Shown here one piece after another: positions 22,495 through 32,384 of a stretch of DNA of 64,000 nt. Position numbers and translations under genes: made by a program. Each line of letters opens with the position of its first letter. Position 1 is the first letter of the stretch. The stretch comes from Curvularia sp. ZM96. Taxonomy: Eukaryota; Ascomycota; Dothideomycetes; Pleosporales; Pleosporaceae. The stretch covers positions 558,001 through 622,000 of the forward strand of contig JAJGBQ010000001.1 of assembly GCA_022457065.1 (NCBI GenBank). Direction: 5' to 3'. Under the pieces are notes generated by a model, which saw only the letters and a program-made list of their open reading frames with translations, was not told the origin of the DNA and did not search any database.

Positions 22495-22850
22495 GCCCCT
22501 TTAGACCTTTTCTATAGTTCCTATAAAGAAGCGTACGATACTATTAAGACACATAGCATGTAACATGGTTTCGCCTTCGTTCTTAAGCCAGGCAAGCCTC
22601 ATAGCTCTAACGCCAAGACGCGATGCTGCTGTCGTTGTGACCAATTTCGAACCTACTGGTCAAGTGCAAAGGTGCTAAACACAAGCACGCGTGCGACAGT
22701 ATGCTTTTTTAAGCTAGCCATCTTTAAAGTATTACGCAAGTAGTAGACGCTAGAGGTTCTGGGTAAGTACTATGCCTACGCCTGATCCATCTGTTTTAGC
22801 GTGTATAATGTGTACCGCAGTGTAAGGGTTGACAGTAGCAGCGAGCAACA
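22495..22850 (+). pseudogene. Remnant of a Mutator-like (MULE) transposase N-terminal region
   Basis: One reading frame through this stretch shows the pattern of the FAR1-like zinc-binding region that precedes MULE transposases: SYKEAYDTIKTHSM, HGFAFVLKPGKPHS, KTRCCCRCDQF, TSTRATVCFFKLAI and TLEVLG. It is broken by stops at codons where C-to-T or G-to-A changes of Gln, Trp or Arg codons would create them. This fits inactivation by RIP. No catalytic DDE core can be read downstream, so it is a fragment. The family call rests on pattern only. Confidence 0.5.
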
Positions 22851-23440
22851 TCTTGGAAAAGTGTAAGATTAATTCATGTCCTCTATGTCTATCTTTAGGC
22901 TCTCATTGTATGTGCAAGTAGAAGCGTATTATGGAATCGCCTCCTTAACGCTCTCGTCGCGCCGTGGTAGCGAAGGGTCTTCGCTAGGAGTATTAGGAAT
23001 CTATCCTAAAGTACTTACAGATCCTGAGCGCCAGCGATCTACTGTCGAGTCGATGTCGTGACCCTGTCGCGACGTCGTACTCTTACAGGTTGCTTATACT
23101 TAACATACCTTCAAGAAAATAGGGAAACTCTTGATAATACTTGCTACCTTCTTACACTCTTTTTCTTGGTTCTTAAAACTAGTAATATAACTATTTCTAT
23201 ATATTTATAGTACTCTTAGCTAATGCTATATATCTAGCTATATTAGCTTATTCGCGTAATATATTCTTTGCCTCACGTTTTGTGGTCTTAGCCGCGTGTT
23301 TAAATCTATCAAGATAACAAGAATAGTTCTTAAGAGTAGTATTTGAGCCTCCAATTCTAAGGCTGGCGTTAATCTACGAACAAATGACCCCCGTTGTAGT
23401 TGCTGCCGTCTATAGATGCTATGCTCAATTTTCCTCTCGA
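22851..23440. other. AT-rich repeat relic
   Basis: TA-rich sequence with stops in all frames, probably the degraded continuation of the transposon relic. A palindromic stretch (GATGTCGTGA...GTCGCGACGTC) lies near 23050. Confidence 0.4.
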
Positions 23441-23497
23441 GACTAGCGAACTAGTAGTCAGGTAGGTAACTACTGGCGAATCCCCGCTGTCGTATGT
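23441..23497 (+). pseudogene. Partial 5S rRNA copy with only transition mutations
   Basis: These 57 nt match the 3' half of the 5S gene (19371-19427) at 51 positions. All six differences are C-to-T or G-to-A. Three of them, in the GGTGGGTGACCACTGG block, change CA to TA on one or other strand, the RIP preference. The 5' half of the rRNA, including part of the internal promoter, is absent, so it cannot be a working gene. Confidence 0.8.
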
Positions 23498-24879
23498 TTT
23501 TGGTTATTGGATGAAGTGTTTTTGCCTGGGTCACGTGCGGCTGGGAGCAACGTGACATTAGCTTAGGTCCACTTTGCGCTTTGTATCCCTCACGGCAAGA
23601 CTAGTTGCACCGCCAGTTGTTCCTGGAAAGTCAAGCCGCTTCCGCGAAGTTGCTAGTGTTTCCGTGCGGACGCTCACATGTGCGTCATACAGCTGCTGTT
23701 GTACGCCTTCGGAAGACTCTCAGGGGACACGACAAAGGAAGAAAACGTTTGACTGTTGGTTCCAAGAGATACAGCAGAGTAGTTGCTGCAATCTTTTACC
23801 CATGTCACATGATTATGAACTGGCGCACGGCACTCTAGTTCGTAGCATCGCCAAGCTGCTTAATAGATTATGGAGTAGGGTCTGGTAGAAGGAGGAATTG
23901 AGCTAAAAGAAAAGGCCTAGCAGTTCGCCAGCTTTCGAAGGTTGATTTCGAAGTGTATGCGCGATGTGATGGCAGTGACCTGAATCTAGAGCACCTCCAA
24001 ATTGAACTGATGTCTTTGCTACTGCCAAGCGTGCATGAACACATACCCGATACGTGCCGTTTGAACATGAAAGTAGTAATACTAAAGGATATCCGCGCTT
24101 CATCCATCTAACCACACCAATGGATATTTCTTAAGAATTGCGCCTTTCTTATATCCTATCTGATAGTTGTGAATTAAACTCTGTTCCCATTCGGCTACAT
24201 GCAACACTTCAACTAGTCTGCACAATACGTTTGTCGCGGCGAAACTTACATTAGTATGCCGCACATTAAAATGATAATGGCACGATAGAGAAATGAATTC
24301 AAGATGTCACCGCTGCTAAATTGGCTGACATCAGCACGTTTGACGGTTGTATGCTTCAAACTTTGCGACGCACTGGACAACTCTCGACGTTCTACAACAC
24401 TGCGCCGCACGGGTGGCAATCTTAAGAGACCGACTCGTGGCAATACTCCCACCCGGCCTCCGTAGAGCCAGCGACCAGAAAGTTACACAAAAGGAACAGG
24501 CACGTTCACGCTGACATAGGCGGCATCTCGGATGCTGTCACGACCCCGGGAGATTGAGAGAAAGTCCACCAATCTGCTTGGCTTAGTGCCCAGAGCCGTG
24601 GAGAAAGCTTGACTTTTCTTGGCCTAGCGCCACCGTGGCTGTGAGGAGAGGCTGGGATCACCGCGCATAGGCCCTTGAATTCCTCCGCACCTGCAGAATC
24701 TACAATGCCTGATGTCGAAATTAGGGGGCAGTGGTCAAAGCCAAGGCCGCGGCCTGAACGGTTGGAGCCGTATAGCCGGGAGTACATTAATATCAAGCCT
24801 TTTGCACGTTGGGATAGCTCGGTATAGCACCACTAACCGCCTCAGTACCTGGCAACAACGGTTTTGAACGGCTTCAACA
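23498..24879. other. Intergenic region upstream of the polygalacturonase gene
   Basis: The first 110 bp still resemble the 5S downstream flank. The rest has no supported gene. Frames on either strand near 23574-24115 and 24246-24796 lack domains. Confidence 0.4.
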
Positions 24880-26341
24880 ATGCGTGTTACCGAGCTCCTT
24901 ACGTGCGCCTTGCTACAGGCATCGACGGCTTTCTCTGCGCCTCACGATGAGCTAGAAGTAAGGGGTGTCGCGTCGAACCGTCCAAACCATCCAGTGGCTC
25001 CATATCAACCGAGCAAGGGTGTCGCGCCATCTCCTGCCAGAACCAAGACGTGTATGCTCAAAGCACTTGGTGGTGGCAAAGACGATTCCGCCAATATTCT
25101 CAAGGCCGTAAAACAATGCAACAATGGTGGCCATGTTGTTTTCCCCAAGGACCAGCAGTTCACAATTGGCACCGCATTGGATCTTACCTTCTTGAATGCC
25201 ATCGACCTAGGTTTGTCAGCCTTTGAACAAACTCGAGAATGTCACTGATGAGATATCTAGATATCCAAGGAACCATCCAATTTACCAATGACACTGATTA
25301 CTGGCAAGCCAATTCCTTCAAGCAAGTGTTCCAAAATGCAACCACCTTTTTCCAGATCGGAGGCAAAGATATCAATATCTATGGTGGCGGGACTTTAGAC
25401 GGCAACGGTCAAGCCTGGTACGACCTCTACGCCAAGGACATCTACATCCTGCGCCCCATTCTCTTTGGATTGATCGGAGCCCACGGCGCGCGGGTGTCCG
25501 ACCTCAACTTCCGCTACAGCCCACAGTGGTATACGCTCGTCGCCAACTCGAGCGAAGTCGTCTTTTCCAATATTGACATTTTCGGCGACAGCAAAAGCAA
25601 GAACCCGGCCAAGAACACGGATGGCTGGGACACCTACCGCTCCAATAACATTGTCATTCAGAACTCGCACATCAACAACGGCGACGACTGTGTCTCGTTC
25701 AAGCCCAACAGCACAAACATCATTGTTCAGAATCTCATTTGCAACGGCAGCCACGGTATCAGCGTGGGCTCGCTAGGCCAGTACCCCACTGAAGTCGACA
25801 TTGTAGAAAACGTCTACGTCTACAACATCAGCATGTCCAACGCCTCGGACGGCGCACGCATCAAAGTCTGGCCGGGCGTTTCGTCTGCTCTCTCCGGCGA
25901 CCTGCAAGGTGGAGGTGGCAGCGGCGCTGTCCGCAACATCACGTATGACGGCATGGTGGTCAACAACGTCGACTACGCGATTGAAATCACGCAGTGCTAC
26001 GGCCAGAAGAACCTAACGCTCTGCAACCAGGTAAGCTTTTCCCCAAAAACAGTTGCATCTATCAACGAAACCCGCGCTAACTCAAACTCAAAAAGTTTCC
26101 CTCCAAACTCACCATCTCGGACATCAGCATCAAAAACTTCAAGGGCACCACGAGCAAAAAGTACGACCCGCGCGTTGGATACCTCGTTTGCTCGAGCCCC
26201 AAAGTGTGCTCGAACATCCACATTGAGAATGTCAATGTAAAGAGTCCGAGTGGAACGGACCAGTTTACATGTGCGAACATTGATAGTGTCAAGGGCCAGG
26301 TGAACTGTGTGGATGAGGGGGACAAGGGGGGCCATTCGTAG
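24880..26341 (+). CDS. Secreted exopolygalacturonase, GH28
   Basis: Three exons (24880-25210, 25261-26030, 26096-26341; introns 50 and 65 nt) give 448 residues. Residues 1-19 are a signal peptide (MRVTELLTCALLQASTAFS). All GH28 catalytic motifs are present: NTDG with D231, GDD with D252 and D253, GHG-type SHG with H275, and RIK with R310 and K312. The SHG (not GHG) spelling and the NTDGWDTYRS context are those of exo-acting fungal enzymes, which remove galacturonic acid from the non-reducing end of pectin. Several N-glycosylation sites are visible (NSS, NST, NGS, NIS). It acts outside the cell on plant cell walls. The intron after IDL at a phase-1 site is confirmed by the frame restored to DIQGTIQF. 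Confidence 0.93.
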
Positions 26342-26725
26342 GTGAGAGTGTATTGGCTACTCTCTACGTATTTCATCCTTTGAATGCAAGTTCAGAATTT
26401 GGCTCAACCATTGTTGTCTTGACAAGATTATCGGTGTTCTGTCGTGATTAGATACTAATGAAAGCAAGGGAACTTGTGTTAAAAGCAAAATGTTCGTTGT
26501 ACAATTGACCTGCAACTACAGCCAAATTGGAACCCAAAAGAGCGAAGCAGATAAGAAAAGAAAAGTACTGTATTGAATAAGAAGAAGTGGATATCATCTG
26601 CATGTCCCCCGCAACGCCGAGCTAGGAAACCGAAATAGGATTCAAGAAAAAAAACGTAACAGGCCGTTCTATACCGTGCACAATCACTTCATCACGTCAT
26701 AACCTCATCGCTCCAATTCAGTGCT
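26342..26725. other. Convergent intergenic region
   Basis: 3' flanks of two convergent genes. A-rich stretches fit polyadenylation regions. Nothing else is seen. Confidence 0.4.
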
Positions 26726-27759
26726 TTAGCGCTTTCCAAAGCCATTCGCCATCTGCTTCTGCACGTACTTGGCACCCTCTTTCTTGATGATAGGCAGGGC
26801 ATAGTCCTTGAACATGCCCAGAGCTTGTTTCTGCCACTCGGGCTTGATCTTGCTGTCTCTACCACTCCTACGACGATCACCGTAACGATCTTCGTAGTCG
26901 TCGTAGTAGCCGCGTCTGTCGCGTGGCCTGTCATCATAGCGAGAGTCACGAGGGGGGTCGCGGCGAGATCTGCCATTATTGAACATGTCGTCATAACGGC
27001 GGTCGTCGTACCGGTCATCGCGGTGTCTGCGGTCTTTGTCACCGCGGGACTTGTCTCGGCGATCGCGGTCACGGTCGCGATCACGGTCGCGGTCGTCGTA
27101 GTATGAATCCCGACGTCTGCGGTCGGATTTGTAGCCGTCAGATTTGTAGCCCTCGGATTTGTAACCCTCGCGGTCACGGCGACCAGACTCCCTGTGTCGG
27201 CGACGTGGGTAGTTTTCATCATACGAGTCGTACGTGTCCTCTTGGGGGCGACGTGGGCGCTCTTCACGGCGGTGGCTTCGTCGAGGTGGGGGAGGTGATG
27301 AGTCGGAATCGGAAGAATACGATGGCCGTCTGCGGTGTTGACGAGGTCGAGACTCTCGAGGTGGGTCTAAAATTGTGTTGGCTAAGATGGTAGTAAGATA
27401 AGATAGAGGTGATTTAGTACCTCTTGGTGGTGGTGCCGCTTGTCCCGGTGGCGGAGGAGGTGGGTAGGCACCCTGTGCTGGCGGTGGAGGAGGCGGCCCC
27501 TCATCCTCGTCGTACCTGCTCCTACGAGGACGGCGATGGTCTCCTCGGCGGCTGTCGCGGTACTCGTGGTAGTCTCGCTGGTTGTCTTTTCCAGGCGCCC
27601 ATTTTGGCTTGCCGTTCTCGTAGTTGTCGAAGACGTATGTCGAGTCAGCTAGGCAAAGTTAGCACTTGCAGTAAAAAATAATCCATTCACTGAAATCTTA
27701 CATGGCGGCCCCATGGGCGGAGGCGGGGGCGGCGAGGGCTGTCTCTCGCGGCGTCCCAT
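26726..27759 (-). CDS. Arg/Asp-rich low-complexity protein
   Basis: Three exons (27759-27702, 27648-27421, 27366-26726; introns 53 and 54 nt) give 308 residues. The start MGRRERQPSPPPPPP leads into Pro-rich blocks. Then comes a long Arg/Asp/Tyr region with RDRDRDRDRDRRDK, three tandem GYKSD/E units and many RYDDR repeats, much like RS/RD domains of RNA-binding or splicing proteins. The C-terminal 40 residues are different and look folded (KPEWQKQALGMFKDYALPII followed by KKEGAKYVQKQMANGFGKR). They end in a basic tail and are probably the conserved part of the family. I know no named family for it. A nuclear or RNA-related role is inference from composition. The exon joins restore one frame throughout, so the gene appears intact. 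Confidence 0.75.
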
Positions 27760-28755
27760 AGTTTGGTTGTGAAGGTAGAGACGGTGGTGGTGGTGCGATG
27801 GGGAGATGTTTAGATAGTGTGTGGGCAGCAGGCGGCGGCGGCGAACATCTGACACTTAAACCACGGGGATGCGGCTCGCCCTCACAAGACCCCCATGTCG
27901 TCATCTGGCCGCATTTCCGAAGCTGGCAACAGGCAGCGTCGCATTGAGAATTTTGGCGGGGCGCTCCGACACGTTTGGAACCTTTTAGACGTCGAGTGGG
28001 CTGTGTCCATGTAGGCTGCGATCATCGTGCATGGGTAGTGTGCCTGAGGGCCCACACAGCTGGCAAGCCTCAGCCGCCAGCGACGCTCGACTGGCCCTGC
28101 TATGCAAAAGGACCGTTCCCCCCGCATGTCGCGCAGGGCGAGGGGGGAGATCAGGGTCTTCCGGAGAATAGGCTGATCGGGCGCGATACGTGGTGTCGAT
28201 GCACTGGCTCTCGAGATGATCTCTGCGTCGTGTGCTCGTTGTGTGCCACTGTGACTGCAGACGAGGTGTAGAGCATTCCAGGCATAGCAAAGAGGCGCTG
28301 CACCGCCACGAACTCAGGCATCAGCATAGGTATCCTGACCATTAGCCACTGTGGCGCGGTCATCACCGGAGCGGTGTGCGTGAACTCGGAGTCGGTCCGC
28401 TAGCTGCCTAGTGATCCGCAAAGATGATGTTTACATCATACCCTCCCTTGCCCTCTATCGTCACCAGGTGGTGGTATTAGATATGACTTCCAGGTTGTGT
28501 TAGTTGAGGAGTCACTTCACCGTCTTTTACTCCCTGTCACATGCTATCATGCACTTGCAAAACCCTGAATCTGCCCTATAAGACAGGCAAAGCTAGCAGC
28601 CTCACAGCTGTCATGTCTTAAGTAGTCAGGGGTGCAATACAGGCTGGGCAGGGATAAGAGTGCAAATCATGTCGTGTTTGGCGAGCTAACTAGACAAGTA
28701 GTCTTGACCTAATCAGCGGGTTTGCTTTTCCACTCTACGCTTCCAAGTTACTTGA
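27760..28755. other. Intergenic region
   Basis: Promoter region of the Arg/Asp-rich gene and about 0.9 kb without supported genes. GC content drops after 28450. Confidence 0.4.
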
Positions 28756-28796
28756 TACACTCGCTTGCACAATCGGCTTCCGGTCCACACATTACA
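28756..28796 (+). repeat. Left arm of inverted repeat around the NACHT-ankyrin gene
   Basis: The first 36 nt match the reverse complement of the right arm (32104-32146) at 32 positions, with the core TACACTCGCTTGCA then GGCTTCCGGTC. All four differences are transitions. Weaker similarity continues inward to about 28820 (GCTCAGCTT/GCTTAGCTT). The arms bound 3.4 kb that contains the NLR gene. Confidence 0.6.
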
Positions 28797-29087
28797 CGAC
28801 ACGCTCAGCTTACTGGGGTGTCGGCTTCACTTAGCGTAGCCTTATCCTCATTAGGAATCGCTACTACAAAGATACCCCTAACGGTCTAAAGCGCTGAAAG
28901 CTCAACAACATCTAAATCTAGTAACAACAGTAGTATATAATAGAGGTGGATGTGGAAATTTGCACTGTCAAGTATAGCAGCAAAGACAGCAGTAAAGACA
29001 CATATACTACCAAGACTGTAGGCAGCTTTGCTATACTACATCGTGATTCTGTTGGAAAGCACTCACTGGAGTCCCATTCTCCCTTTA

Positions 29088-31367
29088 TTATCCTTTGCCT
29101 TGACGTCCGCTTCTGTCCACCAGTAGCCGCAGTACCGTCTCGTTCCCTTTCTCAACTGCATAGTCTATCGCCGTTTCGCCATAGTCGTTCCTTGCCTCGA
29201 TGTTCGCTCCAAGGTCCACCAGCAGCCGCACTGCCACCTCGTCCCCTAACCAAGTTGCGTGATGCAGTGCTGTCTGCCCTCTGCTATTCTTTGCCTCGAT
29301 ATCCACTCCAAGATCCACTAGTAGCCGCACGACCGCCTCATTCTCTTCTGAAACTGCTAAGTGTAATGCTGTCTTTCCATAGTTATCCGTCGCCCTGATG
29401 TCCGCTCCAAGGTCTACTAGTAGCCGCACTACTACCTCGTCCCCTAACTGAGTTGCCCAATGCAGTGCTGTCTCCCCGCTGCTATTCTTTGCCTCGATAT
29501 CCACTCCAAGGTCCACTAGTAGCCGCACTACCGCCTCATTTTCCCCCCAAGCTGCCCAGTGCAGCGCCGTCTCCCCATGCTTATCCTTCTTATTCACGTG
29601 CTTGTAGTATCTAGGTTTCCAGCTCTTTTTTGCTACTATAGCTTCTACCCATGGTACGATTCCCAAAGAGCATACCATATGCAGTAATGGTGGAGCCTTA
29701 GCTCGACCTACTAATTTCTCCCTAAAGTAGGTCTCCCACCAGTAATCTCGCAAACGAGATTGCTCTTTAAAGAAAAGCCTAGAAGGGTCAAATAGCTTTG
29801 CTGCTAGTGTAGAACAGCTCTTCACATGCTTAGGCCAGTGGAGCGCTGCGTATCGCAATAGGGGAGAGACTTGAGAATCTAGCTTAGCCTCTAGGTCGAT
29901 AACTCTATATTGCATGTCGCTCTGCGCAACATAGTCAAGACACTTCTGCGCTAGCTCAAGGTGTGAGCTCTCAAAGTTAAGTCGAAATGCCTCTAGCACT
30001 GCATCGCTGTCGCGATCTACACGCAGTAGATAGTCTCGCGCTGACTGGTGGATAAGACTAATCTCTTGCTTTTGTACCTTCAATAGAGGCCCACACAGAG
30101 CAATGGCGTCGCGTGCTGCTCGGTTCACGGTCATTGGAGGAGTGGCCTGGATGCCTATTGCGGCTGCTAGCTCTCGCAGCTTTAGGGGACGAGCGGCTAT
30201 AGTCACCCAACGCAAGATCGTAAGGCTTATCTTTTGCTGCTTAGCTGGAATGCGACGCAGCATGCGGCTGTATATGGCCGGAAGGCCACTTGGCAGATCT
30301 TCGAGCGCCTCTAAGATCTGACTGCACGTCTGCTGCTGCAACAGCTCATCCACCGCGAAGCCTACCCATAGAAACGTTCCCTCGGCACGTTGGAGGAGGG
30401 CTGTCTGCACAGATGCTCGGAACTCGTCAAACCCTTCAATTCTTGACAGCTCCCGTACTCGCGCGGACACGAACAGCTCAATGTCGGTAGCTACCTTCTC
30501 GTCGTTATCAGGATCTAGTCTCACCCTTGTCGTGCAGCCTCGCAGGCCAGGCAGGTCTCGGCTGACTATCGCTAGCTTGAACCTGCCCTTCGTTGACGAG
30601 CTCTCAGTAGTGAGGAAGCGAACAATCCGTGGCAACAGCACTCTTAGTGTGCTCTCCTCGCACTCGTCGAGTCCGTCAAGCACGCAGAAGATTGTCCCAA
30701 GATTACTAGCGTCGGCGATAAGTTCGGTAAATATAAGCCATAGTGTCTCTAGAGACGACACCGTCTGCTGCGTTCTTTCTGGCGTCTCGAAGTGTGGTAA
30801 CGCATGCTTGACTAGCTGTGGCCGCTTGACGATGATTTGGTGTACAAGTCCACGAAGTATAGCTGTAGCCGTGCTACGCTTCTCGTCTTCAGCGCTGCAG
30901 AAAAAGAACACTAATTCTGCGCTGTCTGTATGCGCTGTGTGCCTCTCCAGCTCCTCTGTTAAAAAGACGGACATCATTGTCTTGCCCTTGCCGGGCCCGC
31001 CCGAGATCCACAACAGGCGCGTGTCGCCACCGCCATCACTATTGCTGTTTAGCCAGGTGCGGTAGCTCGCATCGTGTGTAATCCACTCGCAGGTGCCCGC
31101 GACTCTTACGCCTTTTGCGCTGACCAGGCGTTCGCGATCGACGTGGGGATTGGTGAGGAAGAGGGCGTTGCGACACGCTTGTTCTGACGCTTCTAGAAGG
31201 TGGCCATGTTAGTAGCGAACATTATAAAGGATAAGACTACTTAGTGTACCTTTAGAGTTATGTGAAACGCCAAAGTAGACATCTCTTGCGGAACCTGCAA
31301 AGGCTTGTGAGTGGTTCTGGGTAGAGACACCGCTGACGTGCTGATGGTAGGGCGGGTCTAGAGACAT
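29088..31367 (-). CDS. NACHT-ankyrin NLR-type protein
   Basis: Two exons (31367-31250, 31192-29088; 57-nt intron) give 740 residues. A short N-terminus (residues 1-40) with a Gly-rich QAFAGSARDVYFGVSHN motif leads to the typical linker CRNALFLTNPHVDRERLVSA and GTCEWI. The NACHT NTPase follows: Walker A GGPGKGKT at 104-111, Walker B LDGLDE at 211-216 and a SRD sensor near 251. A winged-helix-like region (LPSGLPAIYSRMLRRIP, then RPLKLRELAAAIG) ends the core. About five ankyrin repeats lie at 590-735. No large effector domain is encoded upstream: the frame meets a TGA within about 70 nt, so this is a short-N-terminus NLR or one that lost its effector. Such STAND proteins act as ligand-triggered switches in fungal non-self recognition and cell death. 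It lies between inverted repeats. Confidence 0.88.
29103..29590 (-). repeat. Ankyrin-coding tandem repeats with a 198-bp higher-order period
   Basis: Each ankyrin unit is 99 bp (33 residues). Units 1 and 3 share ENEAVVRLLVDLGVDIEAKN, and units 2 and 4 share the LGDEV..VRLLVDLGA type, so the array copies in pairs. The DNA text at 29481 (GCTATTCTTTGCCTCGATAT) recurs exactly at 29283, 198 bp away. Confidence 0.85.
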
Positions 31368-32103
31368 CTGGCTAGGCTGCCCGCAGCGTAGGATGTCTTC
31401 TGCACAACGCTGCTTGAGATGCGGTTTTCCGCTTCATAGAATATTTGTTTTCGTGAGTTCTATGGAAAGAGTCTTTGGGTGGCGCATAAAAAGGGCGTTT
31501 CTGTGTATGAATGCGACGATGGCCGTGTAGGAATAAGGAGTGGGCTGAGTGGCTGAGCTTCTGTTCCATGATCACAGCGTTAAGCGCCGCCGCGCGCAGC
31601 CCATGGACGTTTTGGGCGTATAGGTGTGTTCTGGGCGCCTATCACGGCCTCTTAGCCGCAGCCGAGCCTTGCTGGTAAGACTCTAATGCGCAGAGGAGAC
31701 TGTATTACTTAGAGACCGTATGTAGCGAGCCTATATGTCTTCGCTACTGTTATCTATAATCGCCGTGGCTATATTCATATCTTTTCTTGTTACTTAGAGA
31801 GTTTTAGCCCTTGCGGACCGTTACAAGTATCTTTGTAGGGTCTAGTTCTGAGAAAGTAATTTTTATGCTAAGCGATGTACGAAGGTGTCATGCCTAAGTT
31901 TTGTAACTCGACCCACGCGCAAGAGATGAGAATAAGCTTGATCAAGTGATTCAATACTCTGTTCAGCTAATAACAGCCTCGCAAACTCTTTAGTCTAGGA
32001 GTTTTTGTCGATCGCGTGCGAAAACCGTATAGCGCCGGAGTCACAAAACTTACGCCTGAGACCTTCATATGTACAAGTAAGGGCCCTTGCAAGCTAAGCT
32101 TCT
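31368..32103. other. Upstream region of the NACHT-ankyrin gene, AT-rich
   Basis: The first 70 bp upstream of the chosen ATG are open in frame but contain no ATG before a TGA. An extra upstream exon cannot be ruled out. The stretch 31680-31900 is TA-rich. No other gene. Confidence 0.4.
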
Positions 32104-32146
32104 TGTAAAGTGTGCAGACCGGAAGCCAATTATGCAAGCGAGTGTA
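32104..32146 (-). repeat. Right arm of inverted repeat around the NACHT-ankyrin gene
   Basis: Partner of 28756-28796. Relative to the left arm it carries changes such as CA to TA, as RIP would leave. The outer flanks do not show an obvious target-site duplication. Confidence 0.6.
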
Positions 32147-32384
32147 GAACAAACGGTGTGCGGTGAAAAATGATGTGTGTATATGCCCTGGGCGAGTGCA
32201 GTCTAAATCCAGGGGTCACAAAGAAAGGCATGCTGGAGCAAGAACATGATACTTTACTTTGGCTTTTCAACAGCCCTCACTGTTATTAGAATATATACAA
32301 AACTAGCTGGGAATCACTATCATATCCTTAGGCGTAGCATTACTCATTACCATCATCCTTCATTACCCGCTTCCATCCCCACCT

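Noticed and set aside
23030..23070. Palindromic GATGTCGTGA/GTCGCGACGTC stretch
   Set aside because: Imperfect and isolated in a degraded repeat; no evidence of a functional site.
28946..29398. Plus-strand frame over the ankyrin array
   Set aside because: It is the antisense shadow of the ankyrin repeats of the minus-strand NLR gene.
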